From contig JAVBPP010000068.1 of NCBI GenBank assembly GCA_031549535.1, positions 1-47,054 on the forward strand: a stretch of DNA of 47,054 bases, read 5' to 3'. This stretch comes from JAVBPP01 sp031549535 (GTDB taxonomy: Bacteria; Bacillota; Clostridia; Oscillospirales; Acutalibacteraceae). Both the position numbers and the translations under genes were made by a program. The notes beneath the pieces are model-generated. The model saw only the letters and a list, made by a program, of their open reading frames with translations, was not told the origin of the DNA and searched no databases. Positions 39,873 through 47,054 of the stretch are shown here, piece by piece (positions within the stretch are counted from its first letter, which is position 1; every line of letters starts with the position of its first letter).

Positions 39873-41035
39873 CACTTCATCCCCCTTTTTTTGTGTTTTT
39901 TCCATGTATATGCACCGAACCCGGCAAGACCCAGCACCGCAGCCGTGCCCGCCGCTTTCAGCCCCGCATAAAAATTCGTGTGCCAACGGTCCGGAAACAA
40001 TTCCTCAAAACGGATGGATTTGCTGTCCGTCCCAAAAAATTCGCGGTAGCGCACCATGCGCGTGAGGAAGGTGCGCGGTGTTTCCTCGTTTAAAATCAGC
40101 TCGCGCACACCCTGCATCAGGCCATCCCCATAGATATGGAAGCCGGAGCATTTGTTTTGAATCAGGTAAATATTATCCAACTTGCCGATAAAGTCGTTCA
40201 TATGGTCATGGCCAAAAAACGCGACAATGATGTCGCCCTGCCGCTTCCAAGACGCAAACTGGCCGTTGTTGATATCCGGTGTGCAGGGGCCTTCGCCCAG
40301 ATAACCCGCTATGATGTGTTCGTTTTTCGTGTAAACGCACTTTGAGCGGCTGCTGTTTCCATGCACCCCGTATGGGTGAAACCTGTTCGTGCGCTTGAGC
40401 AGGTCGTATTCCTCCCACACCGGGATATGCTGAAACAGCATGGCGGGCAGGGGCGTTCCGCCGTTTGCTGCCGTCAAGTGCTGCGCCGTTTGCTCATACC
40501 ATTGAATTTGATCCGTTCGCACATAGGCATATTTCCCCATGCCCTGCGGCGCACGGTTGCCGGAATCCATGAACCAAAGGTTGAACGCATCCCGCTCCGC
40601 CTTGCTTGCCTTAATGGTTACATTGCAATTGCCGCAGCCGGTAACACCCGCATTGTCCGTCATCAAAAACAGCTCATATTCTGAAAACAGCGAAAATAGC
40701 AGTTCCTTTGGCTCCCCTCCCTCTCCGTCGTGGTTGCCGAACACCAGTGCAAGCGGCACGCTCCGCTCTCGGAACGGTGAAATGAGCTTTTGCACGCTCA
40801 CGCGCAGCTCATCTTCATTCGCAGCCCTGCGCGTGCCGTCCTGCTCATAATAGCCGCTGGAGATGATGTCGCCCATCAAAACCGCTAAATCCGGCTGCAG
40901 CTCATCCAGCGAACGGTTGAGCAGGCGGTAAAAATCCTCGGAATTGGGGTCGCTGCGGTTTTTTTCATGAATATCTCCGACCACCATGATATGAAAGCTT
41001 CCGTCCCCGCGAAAGCGCAGGCTTTGTTTTTTCAT
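39872..41035 (-). CDS. calcineurin-like metallophosphoesterase, membrane-anchored at the C-terminus
   Basis: 387 residues. Metal-binding motifs of the family occur in order: VVGDIHEKN, LMGDIISSG, VFGNHDGEG, FQHIPVWEE and FFGHDHMND. A hydrophobic segment near the end (GTAAVLGLAGFGAY, then WKKHKKRG) suggests a C-terminal membrane anchor. No N-terminal signal is seen. Characterised relatives remove phosphate from nucleotides, phospholipids or wall precursors, so the substrate cannot be named. In the NagB/ChbG unit. Confidence 0.85.
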   Translation of the reverse strand: MKKQSLRFRGDGSFHIMVVGDIHEKNRSDPNSEDFYRLLNRSLDELQPDLAVLMGDIISSGYYEQDGTRRAANEDELRVSVQKLISPFRERSVPLALVFGNHDGEGGEPKELLFSLFSEYELFLMTDNAGVTGCGNCNVTIKASKAERDAFNLWFMDSGNRAPQGMGKYAYVRTDQIQWYEQTAQHLTAANGGTPLPAMLFQHIPVWEEYDLLKRTNRFHPYGVHGNSSRSKCVYTKNEHIIAGYLGEGPCTPDINNGQFASWKRQGDIIVAFFGHDHMNDFIGKLDNIYLIQNKCSGFHIYGDGLMQGVRELILNEETPRTFLTRMVRYREFFGTDSKSIRFEELFPDRWHTNFYAGLKAAGTAAVLGLAGFGAYTWKKHKKRGMK

Positions 41036-41048
41036 GATGCACCCCTAT

Positions 41049-41777
41049 TTATTGATTCAACAGCGCGGCAGCGGCTTCATCCAAAAACACAGTGACATCC
41101 GCATGGTTTTGCAACACAGAGGCCGGGCACTGCGGGCTGACGGAGCCCTCCAGCATGTCCTTCACCGCCTGCGCCTTTTTATCCCCCGTAGCGATGAATA
41201 CAATTTTTTTCGCGTTCATAATGGTACCGATGCCCATGGTCAATGCACTGGTCGGCATCTCTCTGTCTGTAAAATAAATTTTATTGGCCTCTATGGTGCT
41301 GGGCGTGAGCTGAATTTGAAAGGTTTTTTCCGCAAAGCTCTCTCCCGGCTCATTAAAGCCGATGTGGCCGTTTCTGCCGATGCCTAATATCTGAGCATCG
41401 ATACCGCCGCAGGAAACGATTTCCTGCTCGTAGCGTTCGCACTCCGCGGGGATATCGGCGGCATTACCGTCTAAAAAGTGAATGTTCTCCGGTTTGACGT
41501 CAATATGCGCAAACAGATTCTCGCACATGAAATTGTAATAACTATTTACATGGCTCTTGGGCAAATCGCAATATTCATCCAGATTAAAAGTGCGCATCCC
41601 CGCAAAGCTGACTTTGCCCGCCTTGCACTGCGCCACCATATATTGATAGGTGGGCACGGGCGAAGCACCTGTTGCAAAGCCCAGAACCGCGTCCGGCTTT
41701 TGGCGCATGACCTTGCAAAGCTCCTCCCCGGCTGCCGCGCCGATTTCGGCCTCAGTTTTTAAGATGTAAACTTTCAT
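41049..41777 (-). CDS. nagB: glucosamine-6-phosphate deaminase
   Basis: 242 residues, full length for NagB, from the ATG at 41777, with AGGAGG upstream. Features are FATGASPVPTY, TFNLDEYCDLPKSHVNSY, and GIGRNGHIGFNEPGESF. It converts glucosamine 6-phosphate to fructose 6-phosphate and ammonia. No nagA is in the window. Its neighbours are the metallophosphoesterase and a Na/phosphate symporter; the ChbG-like deacetylase is downstream. Confidence 0.95.
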   Translation of the reverse strand: MKVYILKTEAEIGAAAGEELCKVMRQKPDAVLGFATGASPVPTYQYMVAQCKAGKVSFAGMRTFNLDEYCDLPKSHVNSYYNFMCENLFAHIDVKPENIHFLDGNAADIPAECERYEQEIVSCGGIDAQILGIGRNGHIGFNEPGESFAEKTFQIQLTPSTIEANKIYFTDREMPTSALTMGIGTIMNAKKIVFIATGDKKAQAVKDMLEGSVSPQCPASVLQNHADVTVFLDEAAAALLNQ

Positions 41778-41801
41778 ATATGTCCTCCTAATATAATGTC
41801 T

Positions 41802-43421
41802 TTATTTTGCTCTAGCTAAAAATGCAATATTGATTGCATGGTCCGCCGCGCGCTCAAAGTCGTTAATTGTATTCAAGAATAGCATGCCCGCCTCCGTGTT
41901 GCATTCCTTCGCGTTCAAGCGGAAAATATGACCGTTTTGGCAGGCAAGCGCCAATTCGTCAATGTGCTCCTCCAACTCATAAAGTGCCTGCCCCTCCTGC
42001 TTGTCCAAGCGCTGCAGGGTAAAGGCATGAATGGAGCGATCCATCAGAGTAATGACATTGTTGAATAAATTTTTCAGTTCCTCCTCCGCAGTCGGAGAAA
42101 AATGGTACCCGTCAGAAAGATTTTTTTGTGCCGCCTCGGCCAGATTCACCGCATGGTCGCCGATGCGCTCGATATCGTTGATGACATGGAAAAGCGAGGC
42201 TATGTATTTTGCGTCCGCGTCATTCAGCTCTCCCTCATTCATCCGAATCAGAAAATCCGTAATCCGATGGTTGAGGAAGTTGATGACATCCTCCTTTTCA
42301 AACACAACCGGAACACCCTCATTGTTTCGCTTGATGAGCGCCCGTGCCGCATTGCAAAAATTATCGCGGGCAATTTGTGCCATGCGGCCCACCTCTTTGC
42401 TCAGCTGGCCCATGGCAAACATCGGCGTAACCAGCATATGCTCATCCAAAAACTCCAGCCGCAGCTCCTGCTCACCCTTATCCCTGCCCGGAATCAATTT
42501 TTCCGAAGCCTTCACCAGCAGCTGCATAAACGGCAACATTACAATAGTTGTCACAACATTAAATATGATATGCGCGTATGCAATCTGTGCCGCCGGTTCA
42601 TCCGTCATGCGCAGCAACAGCTCACCAAAGGCATTGCGCGTTACAACATTGAGAACCAGAAAAAGAATGGTTCCGATAATATTAAATAAAAAGTGAATCA
42701 AAACAGCGCGTTTTGAATTTTTCTTTGTGCCGATGGAGGCCAGCAACGCTGTGACGCAGGTGCCGATATTTTGGCCGAACAAGACATAAATGGAGACATG
42801 AATGGGCACCAATCCCTGGGAAGCAAGCGCCTGTAAAATGCCGACGGATGCGGAGGAGCTTTGAATCACTGCCGTCATCACAAGGCCAATCAGTATGCCG
42901 ATTATAGGGTTTGCACTCTCTTGAATAAATGCGGCAAACACCGTGCTCTCACGCAGGGGCTTCATTGCGTCCGACATCATACCCATTCCCACAAACAGCA
43001 TGCCGAAGCCGACTAAAATGGAACCGATATGCTTGGGCAGATTTTTTTTGGCGAAGGTTATTAACGCCATTCCCACAAAAACAGCCACCGGCGCTATAGA
43101 TGAAAAATTCAAGGCGATGAGAACAGAGGTCGTCGTTGTACCGATGTTCGCACCCATGATAACACCGGCCGCTTGAATGAGGTTCATTAAGCCGGCATTG
43201 ACAAAGCCGACAACCATAACCGTTGTTGCCGACGAGCTTTGGATTACCGCCGTAACCAAAAAGCCGACAAGTACCGCCAGAAAACGATTCGTTGTTAGTT
43301 TTTCCAGCAACTTTTTCATTTTGGAACCGGCCGCGTGCTCCAGTCCGTCTCCCATAATTTTAATCCCGAACAAAAACAGCCCCAGGCCACCGGCCAGCAT
43401 AAAGAAATTCGTTAACTCCAT
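41802..43421 (-). CDS. Na+/phosphate cotransporter (NptA-type) with C-terminal PhoU-like domain
   Basis: 539 residues from the ATG at 43421. Two Na/Pi symporter repeats carry the characteristic QSSSATT and QSSSASV motifs (residues about 60-70 and 190-200). From about 330 a PhoU-like helical domain follows (KEVGRMAQIARDNFCNAARAL, NDIERIGDHAVNLAEAA). PhoU-type helical bundles regulate phosphate transport. The gene lies between nagB and the Gfo/Idh dehydrogenase gene in a minus-strand unit. Confidence 0.93.
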   Translation of the reverse strand: MELTNFFMLAGGLGLFLFGIKIMGDGLEHAAGSKMKKLLEKLTTNRFLAVLVGFLVTAVIQSSSATTVMVVGFVNAGLMNLIQAAGVIMGANIGTTTTSVLIALNFSSIAPVAVFVGMALITFAKKNLPKHIGSILVGFGMLFVGMGMMSDAMKPLRESTVFAAFIQESANPIIGILIGLVMTAVIQSSSASVGILQALASQGLVPIHVSIYVLFGQNIGTCVTALLASIGTKKNSKRAVLIHFLFNIIGTILFLVLNVVTRNAFGELLLRMTDEPAAQIAYAHIIFNVVTTIVMLPFMQLLVKASEKLIPGRDKGEQELRLEFLDEHMLVTPMFAMGQLSKEVGRMAQIARDNFCNAARALIKRNNEGVPVVFEKEDVINFLNHRITDFLIRMNEGELNDADAKYIASLFHVINDIERIGDHAVNLAEAAQKNLSDGYHFSPTAEEELKNLFNNVITLMDRSIHAFTLQRLDKQEGQALYELEEHIDELALACQNGHIFRLNAKECNTEAGMLFLNTINDFERAADHAINIAFLARAK

Positions 43422-43448
43422 ACGTCACCCCGCAAAAAATTCAAGATT

Positions 43449-44516
43449 CTAGCCGATTGTCACCTCTCTGTGCTGTTCGGAGGAATCATAAATTGCCTGC
43501 ATGATTTTGGAGGTTTCAATCGCAAAATCAATATCCTGCCGATTGCGCTCACCGGTGCGAATGCAGCGCATGAAGTCGTTAATCTCTTCCTCATACATAT
43601 CCCTGGTGCGGTAGTCCGGAATGCTTTCAAGCAGCATACCGTTTTTCGCGCTGTACAGCTTAAAGTTTTTACAATATTGCAGGCGGATGCCCGCTTTATC
43701 ACCCAAAAAGTCAATATAGGTCTCACGCTCGCCGATATTCTGCGCCCAGGCGCCGTTCATGTTAATCACGGGGCCGGAGGTGCGAACCAGTGCCGTTACG
43801 GCGTCATCCACATCGCACACGCCATCAAAATTCGCTGTTTCTTCCGCCCACATGCCTGTGTAGACATACTCCTTGATATCCCTTCCGATTTTGCAGAACA
43901 CCTCGCCGGAGGCTGTCAGCGGCTTGGGATTGCCGCAGCAGTAAAGCGCCAGGTCGATGTAATGCACCCCTGTATCAATCAGTGTGCCGCCGCCCGCGGA
44001 TTCCTTACGCGTAAAATCGCCGCCGATGCCGGGGATACCCCGGTAGCCGCGAAAGCTTAAATAAATTTGATAGACCTCGCCCAGCTCGCCCGCATCAATC
44101 AGCTCTTTCACCTTATTGACCGCTGTGCCGAAACGGTTACAGACACCAATGCTCAGCAGCTTGCCCGTTTCGTGGGAAACGCGTTGCATCTCCAGCGCCT
44201 CCGGCAGGGATTTTGCCGCCGGTTTTTCGCTGAACACATGTTTGCCCGCTTTCATAAAATCAATGGCGACAATGGAATGAAAATCATTGTGCGTACAGAC
44301 GGAAACGCTGTCCAGCTCCGGGTCATTTAAAATCTCATGATAATCATATACTGCCTTGCCGCAGCCGTATTTTTCTACGGCCTCGTCCGCGCGCTCCGGA
44401 ATAATGTCACAGAAATATTTAATTTCTACCTCGTCATTTTTCAGATACGCCGGGATATGGGAGCTGTTTGCGATTTTACCGCAGCCAATGACTGCAACCT
44501 TGATTTTTTCTGCCAT
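43449..44516 (-). CDS. Gfo/Idh/MocA-family NAD(P)-dependent oxidoreductase
   Basis: 355 residues from the ATG at 44516 (AGAGGG upstream with a 7-nt spacer); an ATG two codons earlier sits directly on the SD. Rossmann motif AVIGCGKIANSSHIPAY, then VSVCTHNDFHSIVAIDFMKAGKHVFSEKPAA with the EKP catalytic motif, and GGGTLIDTGVHYIDLALY with the catalytic His. Such enzymes oxidise or reduce sugars and inositols. The gene is first in the minus-strand unit, behind the promoter at 44554-44582, and divergent from the sugar isomerase pair, so all may serve one sugar pathway (inference). Confidence 0.92.
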   Translation of the reverse strand: MAEKIKVAVIGCGKIANSSHIPAYLKNDEVEIKYFCDIIPERADEAVEKYGCGKAVYDYHEILNDPELDSVSVCTHNDFHSIVAIDFMKAGKHVFSEKPAAKSLPEALEMQRVSHETGKLLSIGVCNRFGTAVNKVKELIDAGELGEVYQIYLSFRGYRGIPGIGGDFTRKESAGGGTLIDTGVHYIDLALYCCGNPKPLTASGEVFCKIGRDIKEYVYTGMWAEETANFDGVCDVDDAVTALVRTSGPVINMNGAWAQNIGERETYIDFLGDKAGIRLQYCKNFKLYSAKNGMLLESIPDYRTRDMYEEEINDFMRCIRTGERNRQDIDFAIETSKIMQAIYDSSEQHREVTIG

Positions 44517-44553
44517 GTCCATCCCTCTTTTTCCATATTTTTATAGCCCATTT

Positions 44554-44582
44554 ATCATAGCAAATGCGGCGCGGAAAGTAAA
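44554..44582 (-). promoter_or_regulatory. sigma-A promoter of the Gfo/Idh-to-ChbG unit
   Basis: Minus-strand TTTACT (44582-44577), 17 nt, TATGAT (44559-44554). Confidence 0.6.
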
Positions 44583-44626
44583 GAGATGGCTGGTAAAAGA
44601 ACATTTTCATTTTCGCCGAAAACCCA

Positions 44627-44655
44627 TTTACAAGTGCAAAACTTTCCTGTATGAT
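44627..44655 (+). promoter_or_regulatory. sigma-A promoter of the sugar isomerase genes
   Basis: TTTACA (44627-44632), 17 nt, TATGAT (44650-44655). The stretch 44644-44660 is identical over 17 bp to 4411-4427 at the MATE promoter. Confidence 0.65.
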
Positions 44656-44700
44656 GGTCATAACGGAACACAGACAACGTATAAAAGGAGCAGATGAGAC

Positions 44701-45546
44701 ATGAGACAATTCCCAATCGGCGTTATTATTAACAGCTTCAAATTGCCGATTCCCGCTGCTGTAAAAAAAGCGGCGGAGGTCGGCGCAAGGGGCATCCAGG
44801 TTTATGCTACAAGCGGCGAAATGTCCCCGGAGAATATGGACGGCGCAAAGCGCAGAGCCTTTGCGGCTTTGGTGAAGGAAAACGGGCTTGTGATTTCTGC
44901 CCTCTGCGGCGATTTGGGACAGGGCTTTCATGACCCCCAGCGCAACCCCGCAAACATCGAAAAATCCAAGCGCATCCTTGACCTTGCCAAGGAGCTTGGC
45001 ACGGATGTTGTAACAACGCACATCGGCGTTGTGCCGCAGGATAAAACAACCCCGCGCTACCAAATTATGCAGGAGGCCTGCTTTGAGCTCTCCCGCTATG
45101 CAGACGAAGTCGGTGCGCATTTTGCCATTGAAACCGGGCCGGAAACCTCTCTGGCGCTCAAGGAATTTCTGGACTCTCTAAATTCCCGAGGTGTTGCAGT
45201 AAACCTGGACCCCGCGAACCTTGTCATGGTGACGGGCGACGACCCCGCTCAGGCGGTTTATAACCTGCGTGAGTATATCGTGCATACCCATGCGAAGGAC
45301 GGCGTGCAGAATTATTATAAGGATCCTGAAATTGTTTATGGGCTGAAACCGGGCGACCCGCTGGTGACAGGCCCCTCCTTCCTGGAGGTTCCGCTGGGCG
45401 ACGGGCAGGTGAATTGGGACGCCTACCTTGCCGCGCTGGAAGACATCGGCTACGAGGGCTTTTTGACCATCGAGCGCGAGGTGGGAGACGACCCGGAGCG
45501 GGATATCCGCAAGGCCGTCAGCTTCCTAACGGAAAAAATGAAATAA
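44701..45546 (+). CDS. sugar phosphate isomerase/epimerase (xylose isomerase-like TIM barrel)
   Basis: 281 residues from ATG at 44701, with AAAGGAG upstream. AP-endonuclease-2/xylose isomerase-like barrel with metal-ligand stretches HFAIETGPETS, GVAVNLDPANLVM, YIVHTHAKDG and the terminal GYEGFLTIEREVG. No family-specific motif fixes the substrate. It is divergent from the Gfo/Idh oxidoreductase and followed after 15 nt by a second isomerase, an arrangement typical of inositol or unusual-sugar catabolism (inference). Confidence 0.88.
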   Translation: MRQFPIGVIINSFKLPIPAAVKKAAEVGARGIQVYATSGEMSPENMDGAKRRAFAALVKENGLVISALCGDLGQGFHDPQRNPANIEKSKRILDLAKELGTDVVTTHIGVVPQDKTTPRYQIMQEACFELSRYADEVGAHFAIETGPETSLALKEFLDSLNSRGVAVNLDPANLVMVTGDDPAQAVYNLREYIVHTHAKDGVQNYYKDPEIVYGLKPGDPLVTGPSFLEVPLGDGQVNWDAYLAALEDIGYEGFLTIEREVGDDPERDIRKAVSFLTEKMK

Positions 45547-45561
45547 GGGGATTCGCACATC

Positions 45562-46428
45562 ATGAAAACCTGTATCAGCTCCTATAGCTTTTCCAAGCTC
45601 CTGCGCAGCGGTGAGGAAACACAGCTCAGCCTAATCAAGCGCGTTGCCGACATGGGCTTTGACGCGATTGAATTTACGGATATTACACCACCGGAGGGCT
45701 TGGATCAGCTTGGTTATGCGGCGCTTTTGCGCACGGAGAGCGAAACGCAAAGGCTGCCGATTGTAAACTACACCATCGGCGCAGACTTCTTAAACTGCGC
45801 GGATTTTGACGCGGAGGTGCAACGCCTTTGCGGGCAGGTGGATATTGCCCGGGCACTTGGCTCCAAGGGCATGCGGCATGATGCAACGGGCGGCTACCGT
45901 ACAGCGGAAAAGAAGTACCGCGGCTTTGCGGACGCCCTCCCCCGCCTGGCGGAAGGCTGCGCCCGCGTGAGCGCCTATGCCGCGCAGATGGGCATTGTAA
46001 CCATGGTGGAAAACCACGGCTTTTTTTGCCAGGACAGTGTGCGGGTGGAGCAGCTGGTGAACCAGGTGGCGAGTGAAAATTTCGGCCTGCTGATTGATGT
46101 TGGTAATTTCGCCTGTGCGGACGACCCCTCCCCCATCGCGGTGGGTAGGCTGGCGAATTACACAAAGCATGTGCATGTCAAGGATTTTCATATCAAGAGC
46201 GGCAGCGGCATTGACCCAGGCGCGGGCTTTTTCAAAACCCGGGGCGGCAATTACCTGCGCGGAGCCATTTTGGGGCACGGCGATATCCCCGTGCTACAGT
46301 GCCTTTCCATCTTGAAAAACAGCGGCTATGACGGCTATGTCAGCATTGAGTTCGAGGGCATGGAAGAACCTTTGGGCGCAATCGAAATTGCTTATGCAAA
46401 TCTATGCCGGTTTATTGACCTGGCGTAA
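45562..46428 (+). CDS. sugar phosphate isomerase/epimerase, second copy
   Basis: 288 residues from ATG at 45562. The same TIM-barrel family: FDAIEFTDITPP, VTMVENHGFFCQDS, FGLLIDVGNFAC, HVHVKDFHIKSG and GYDGYVSIEFEG give the metal site. It differs enough from the previous protein to suggest a different substrate rather than recent duplication. Rubredoxin follows 24 nt later on the same strand. Confidence 0.88.
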   Translation: MKTCISSYSFSKLLRSGEETQLSLIKRVADMGFDAIEFTDITPPEGLDQLGYAALLRTESETQRLPIVNYTIGADFLNCADFDAEVQRLCGQVDIARALGSKGMRHDATGGYRTAEKKYRGFADALPRLAEGCARVSAYAAQMGIVTMVENHGFFCQDSVRVEQLVNQVASENFGLLIDVGNFACADDPSPIAVGRLANYTKHVHVKDFHIKSGSGIDPGAGFFKTRGGNYLRGAILGHGDIPVLQCLSILKNSGYDGYVSIEFEGMEEPLGAIEIAYANLCRFIDLA

Positions 46429-46452
46429 AATAATGAAATAGGAGAAATGAAA

Positions 46453-46614
46453 ATGAAGAAGTATGTTTGCACCGTATGCGGTTATGTGTATGACGAAGCA
46501 GCCGGCGACCCGGATAACGGGATTGCGCCGGGCACTGCCTTTGAGGATTTGCCGGACGATTTTGTCTGCCCGGAATGCGGCGTTGGCAAAGATATGTTTG
46601 AGGAAGAGAACTAA
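46453..46614 (+). CDS. rubredoxin
   Basis: 53 residues, typical size. ATG at 46453 has AGGAG eight nt upstream; an ATG at 46447 is too close to it. Both iron-binding CxxC(G) knuckles are present: YVCTVCGYVYD near the N-terminus and FVCPECGVGKDMF near the C-terminus, with PGTAFEDLPDDF between. It is a one-electron carrier for the flavodiiron protein encoded next, which reduces O2 or NO. Confidence 0.95.
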   Translation: MKKYVCTVCGYVYDEAAGDPDNGIAPGTAFEDLPDDFVCPECGVGKDMFEEEN

Positions 46615-46634
46615 GCGAAAGGATAACAACCCAT

Positions 46635-47054
46635 ATGTCAGCTAGCTTAATCCGGCAGGATATGTATGCTGTCGGTGTATTAAATCCCGCCATGCGCATC
46701 TTTGACGTTGTGATGCAAACGGAATACGGCACCTCCTACAACGCCTATCTTGTAAAGGGCAGCGAGAAAACCGCCTTGATTGAAACCTGCCATTTGCGCT
46801 TTTGGGAGCAATTCCTTGCCAACCTCGGCGAGGTTTGCGAAGTTGCGCAATTGGACTATATCATTCTCAACCACTGTGAACCGGATCATTCCGGGTCTCT
46901 GGAAAAGCTGCTGCAGCTATGCCCCAAGGCGCAAATTGTGGTGAGCCAGGCCGGTTCCATCTATTTGAAAAACATTACGAACCGCACGGATTTACCAGTT
47001 ATCGTGGCGAAGGACGGCGACACGCTGGACTTGGGCGGCAGAAACCTGACGTTT
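46635..47054 (+). CDS. flavodiiron protein (rubredoxin:oxygen/NO reductase), cut by the window end
   Basis: 140 codons are visible from ATG at 46635 with AAAGGATAA upstream; the full protein should be about 400 residues. The N-terminal lactamase-like diiron domain is clear: GTSYNAYLVKGSEKTALIET, and HCEPDHSGS, which gives the H-x-E-x-D-H iron ligands of this family. The flavodoxin domain is outside the window. With the upstream rubredoxin it forms an oxygen/NO-detoxifying pair in anaerobes. Confidence 0.93.
   Translation, partial: MSASLIRQDMYAVGVLNPAMRIFDVVMQTEYGTSYNAYLVKGSEKTALIETCHLRFWEQFLANLGEVCEVAQLDYIILNHCEPDHSGSLEKLLQLCPKAQIVVSQAGSIYLKNITNRTDLPVIVAKDGDTLDLGGRNLTF

Overview
The window looks like a chromosomal segment of an anaerobic, endospore-forming member of the Clostridia (Bacillota), probably from the Oscillospiraceae/Ruminococcaceae-like side; the species cannot be named from sequence alone. 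Reasons are a complete spoIIIAA-AH operon, the gene string nusB...xseA-xseB-ispA-dxs-tlyA-nadK-argR-recN typical of Firmicutes, a rubredoxin next to a flavodiiron protein (anaerobe oxygen/NO defence), strong AGGAGG-type ribosome binding sites, sigma-A promoters, and a moderate GC content by eye. No rRNA, tRNA, CRISPR array, phage or transposase gene was seen.

Layout. (1) 211-4287, minus strand: a sigma-factor fusion protein followed by a coupled alpha/beta hydrolase and S41 peptidase. (2) 4394-10472: a promoter, a 25-codon leader ORF and a terminator precede a MATE efflux gene and the two halves of a heterodimeric ABC exporter, which are separated by an inverted HD-hydrolase gene. (3) 10544-13565, plus strand: a two-gene chromate transporter, then a secreted PHP-domain protein and a half-size EamA transporter. 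(4) 13718-17593, minus strand: two coupled ABC exporter genes behind a second promoter-leader ORF-terminator module. (5) valS at 17697-20312. (6) 20388-21108, minus strand: a GNAT acetyltransferase behind a third such module. (7) 21141-26104: the spoIIIA operon with a plausible sigma-E promoter. (8) 26101-36154: a nusB-to-recN housekeeping operon. (9) 36449-38639: an ECF sigma factor with an RsgI-like anti-sigma protein carrying PepSY repeats. (10) 38979-44516, minus strand: ChbG-like deacetylase, metallophosphoesterase, NagB, Na/Pi symporter and Gfo/Idh oxidoreductase, with a divergent plus-strand pair of sugar isomerases, then rubredoxin and a truncated flavodiiron protein at the window edge.

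The most interesting signal is regulatory. Three loci encoding transport or modification functions (MATE/ABC, ABC pair, GNAT) each have promoter - short ORF with strong SD - intrinsic terminator - gene. Two of the leaders share an identical 18-bp SD segment, the same start/end-of-ORF hairpin and a terminator-competing AAATCAG segment inside the short ORF. This is the architecture expected for ribosome-mediated transcription attenuation, known for antibiotic-responsive genes such as bmrCD, and suggests a small hidden regulon of translation-stress resistance genes.

A second signal is a set of large palindromic intergenic elements. Two copies (13563-13669 and 36224-36346) show compensatory base changes in the stem around a nearly invariant apical loop. 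A third signal is spoIIIAG, which appears to begin at an AUA codon overlapping the spoIIIAF stop behind a near-perfect Shine-Dalgarno sequence.
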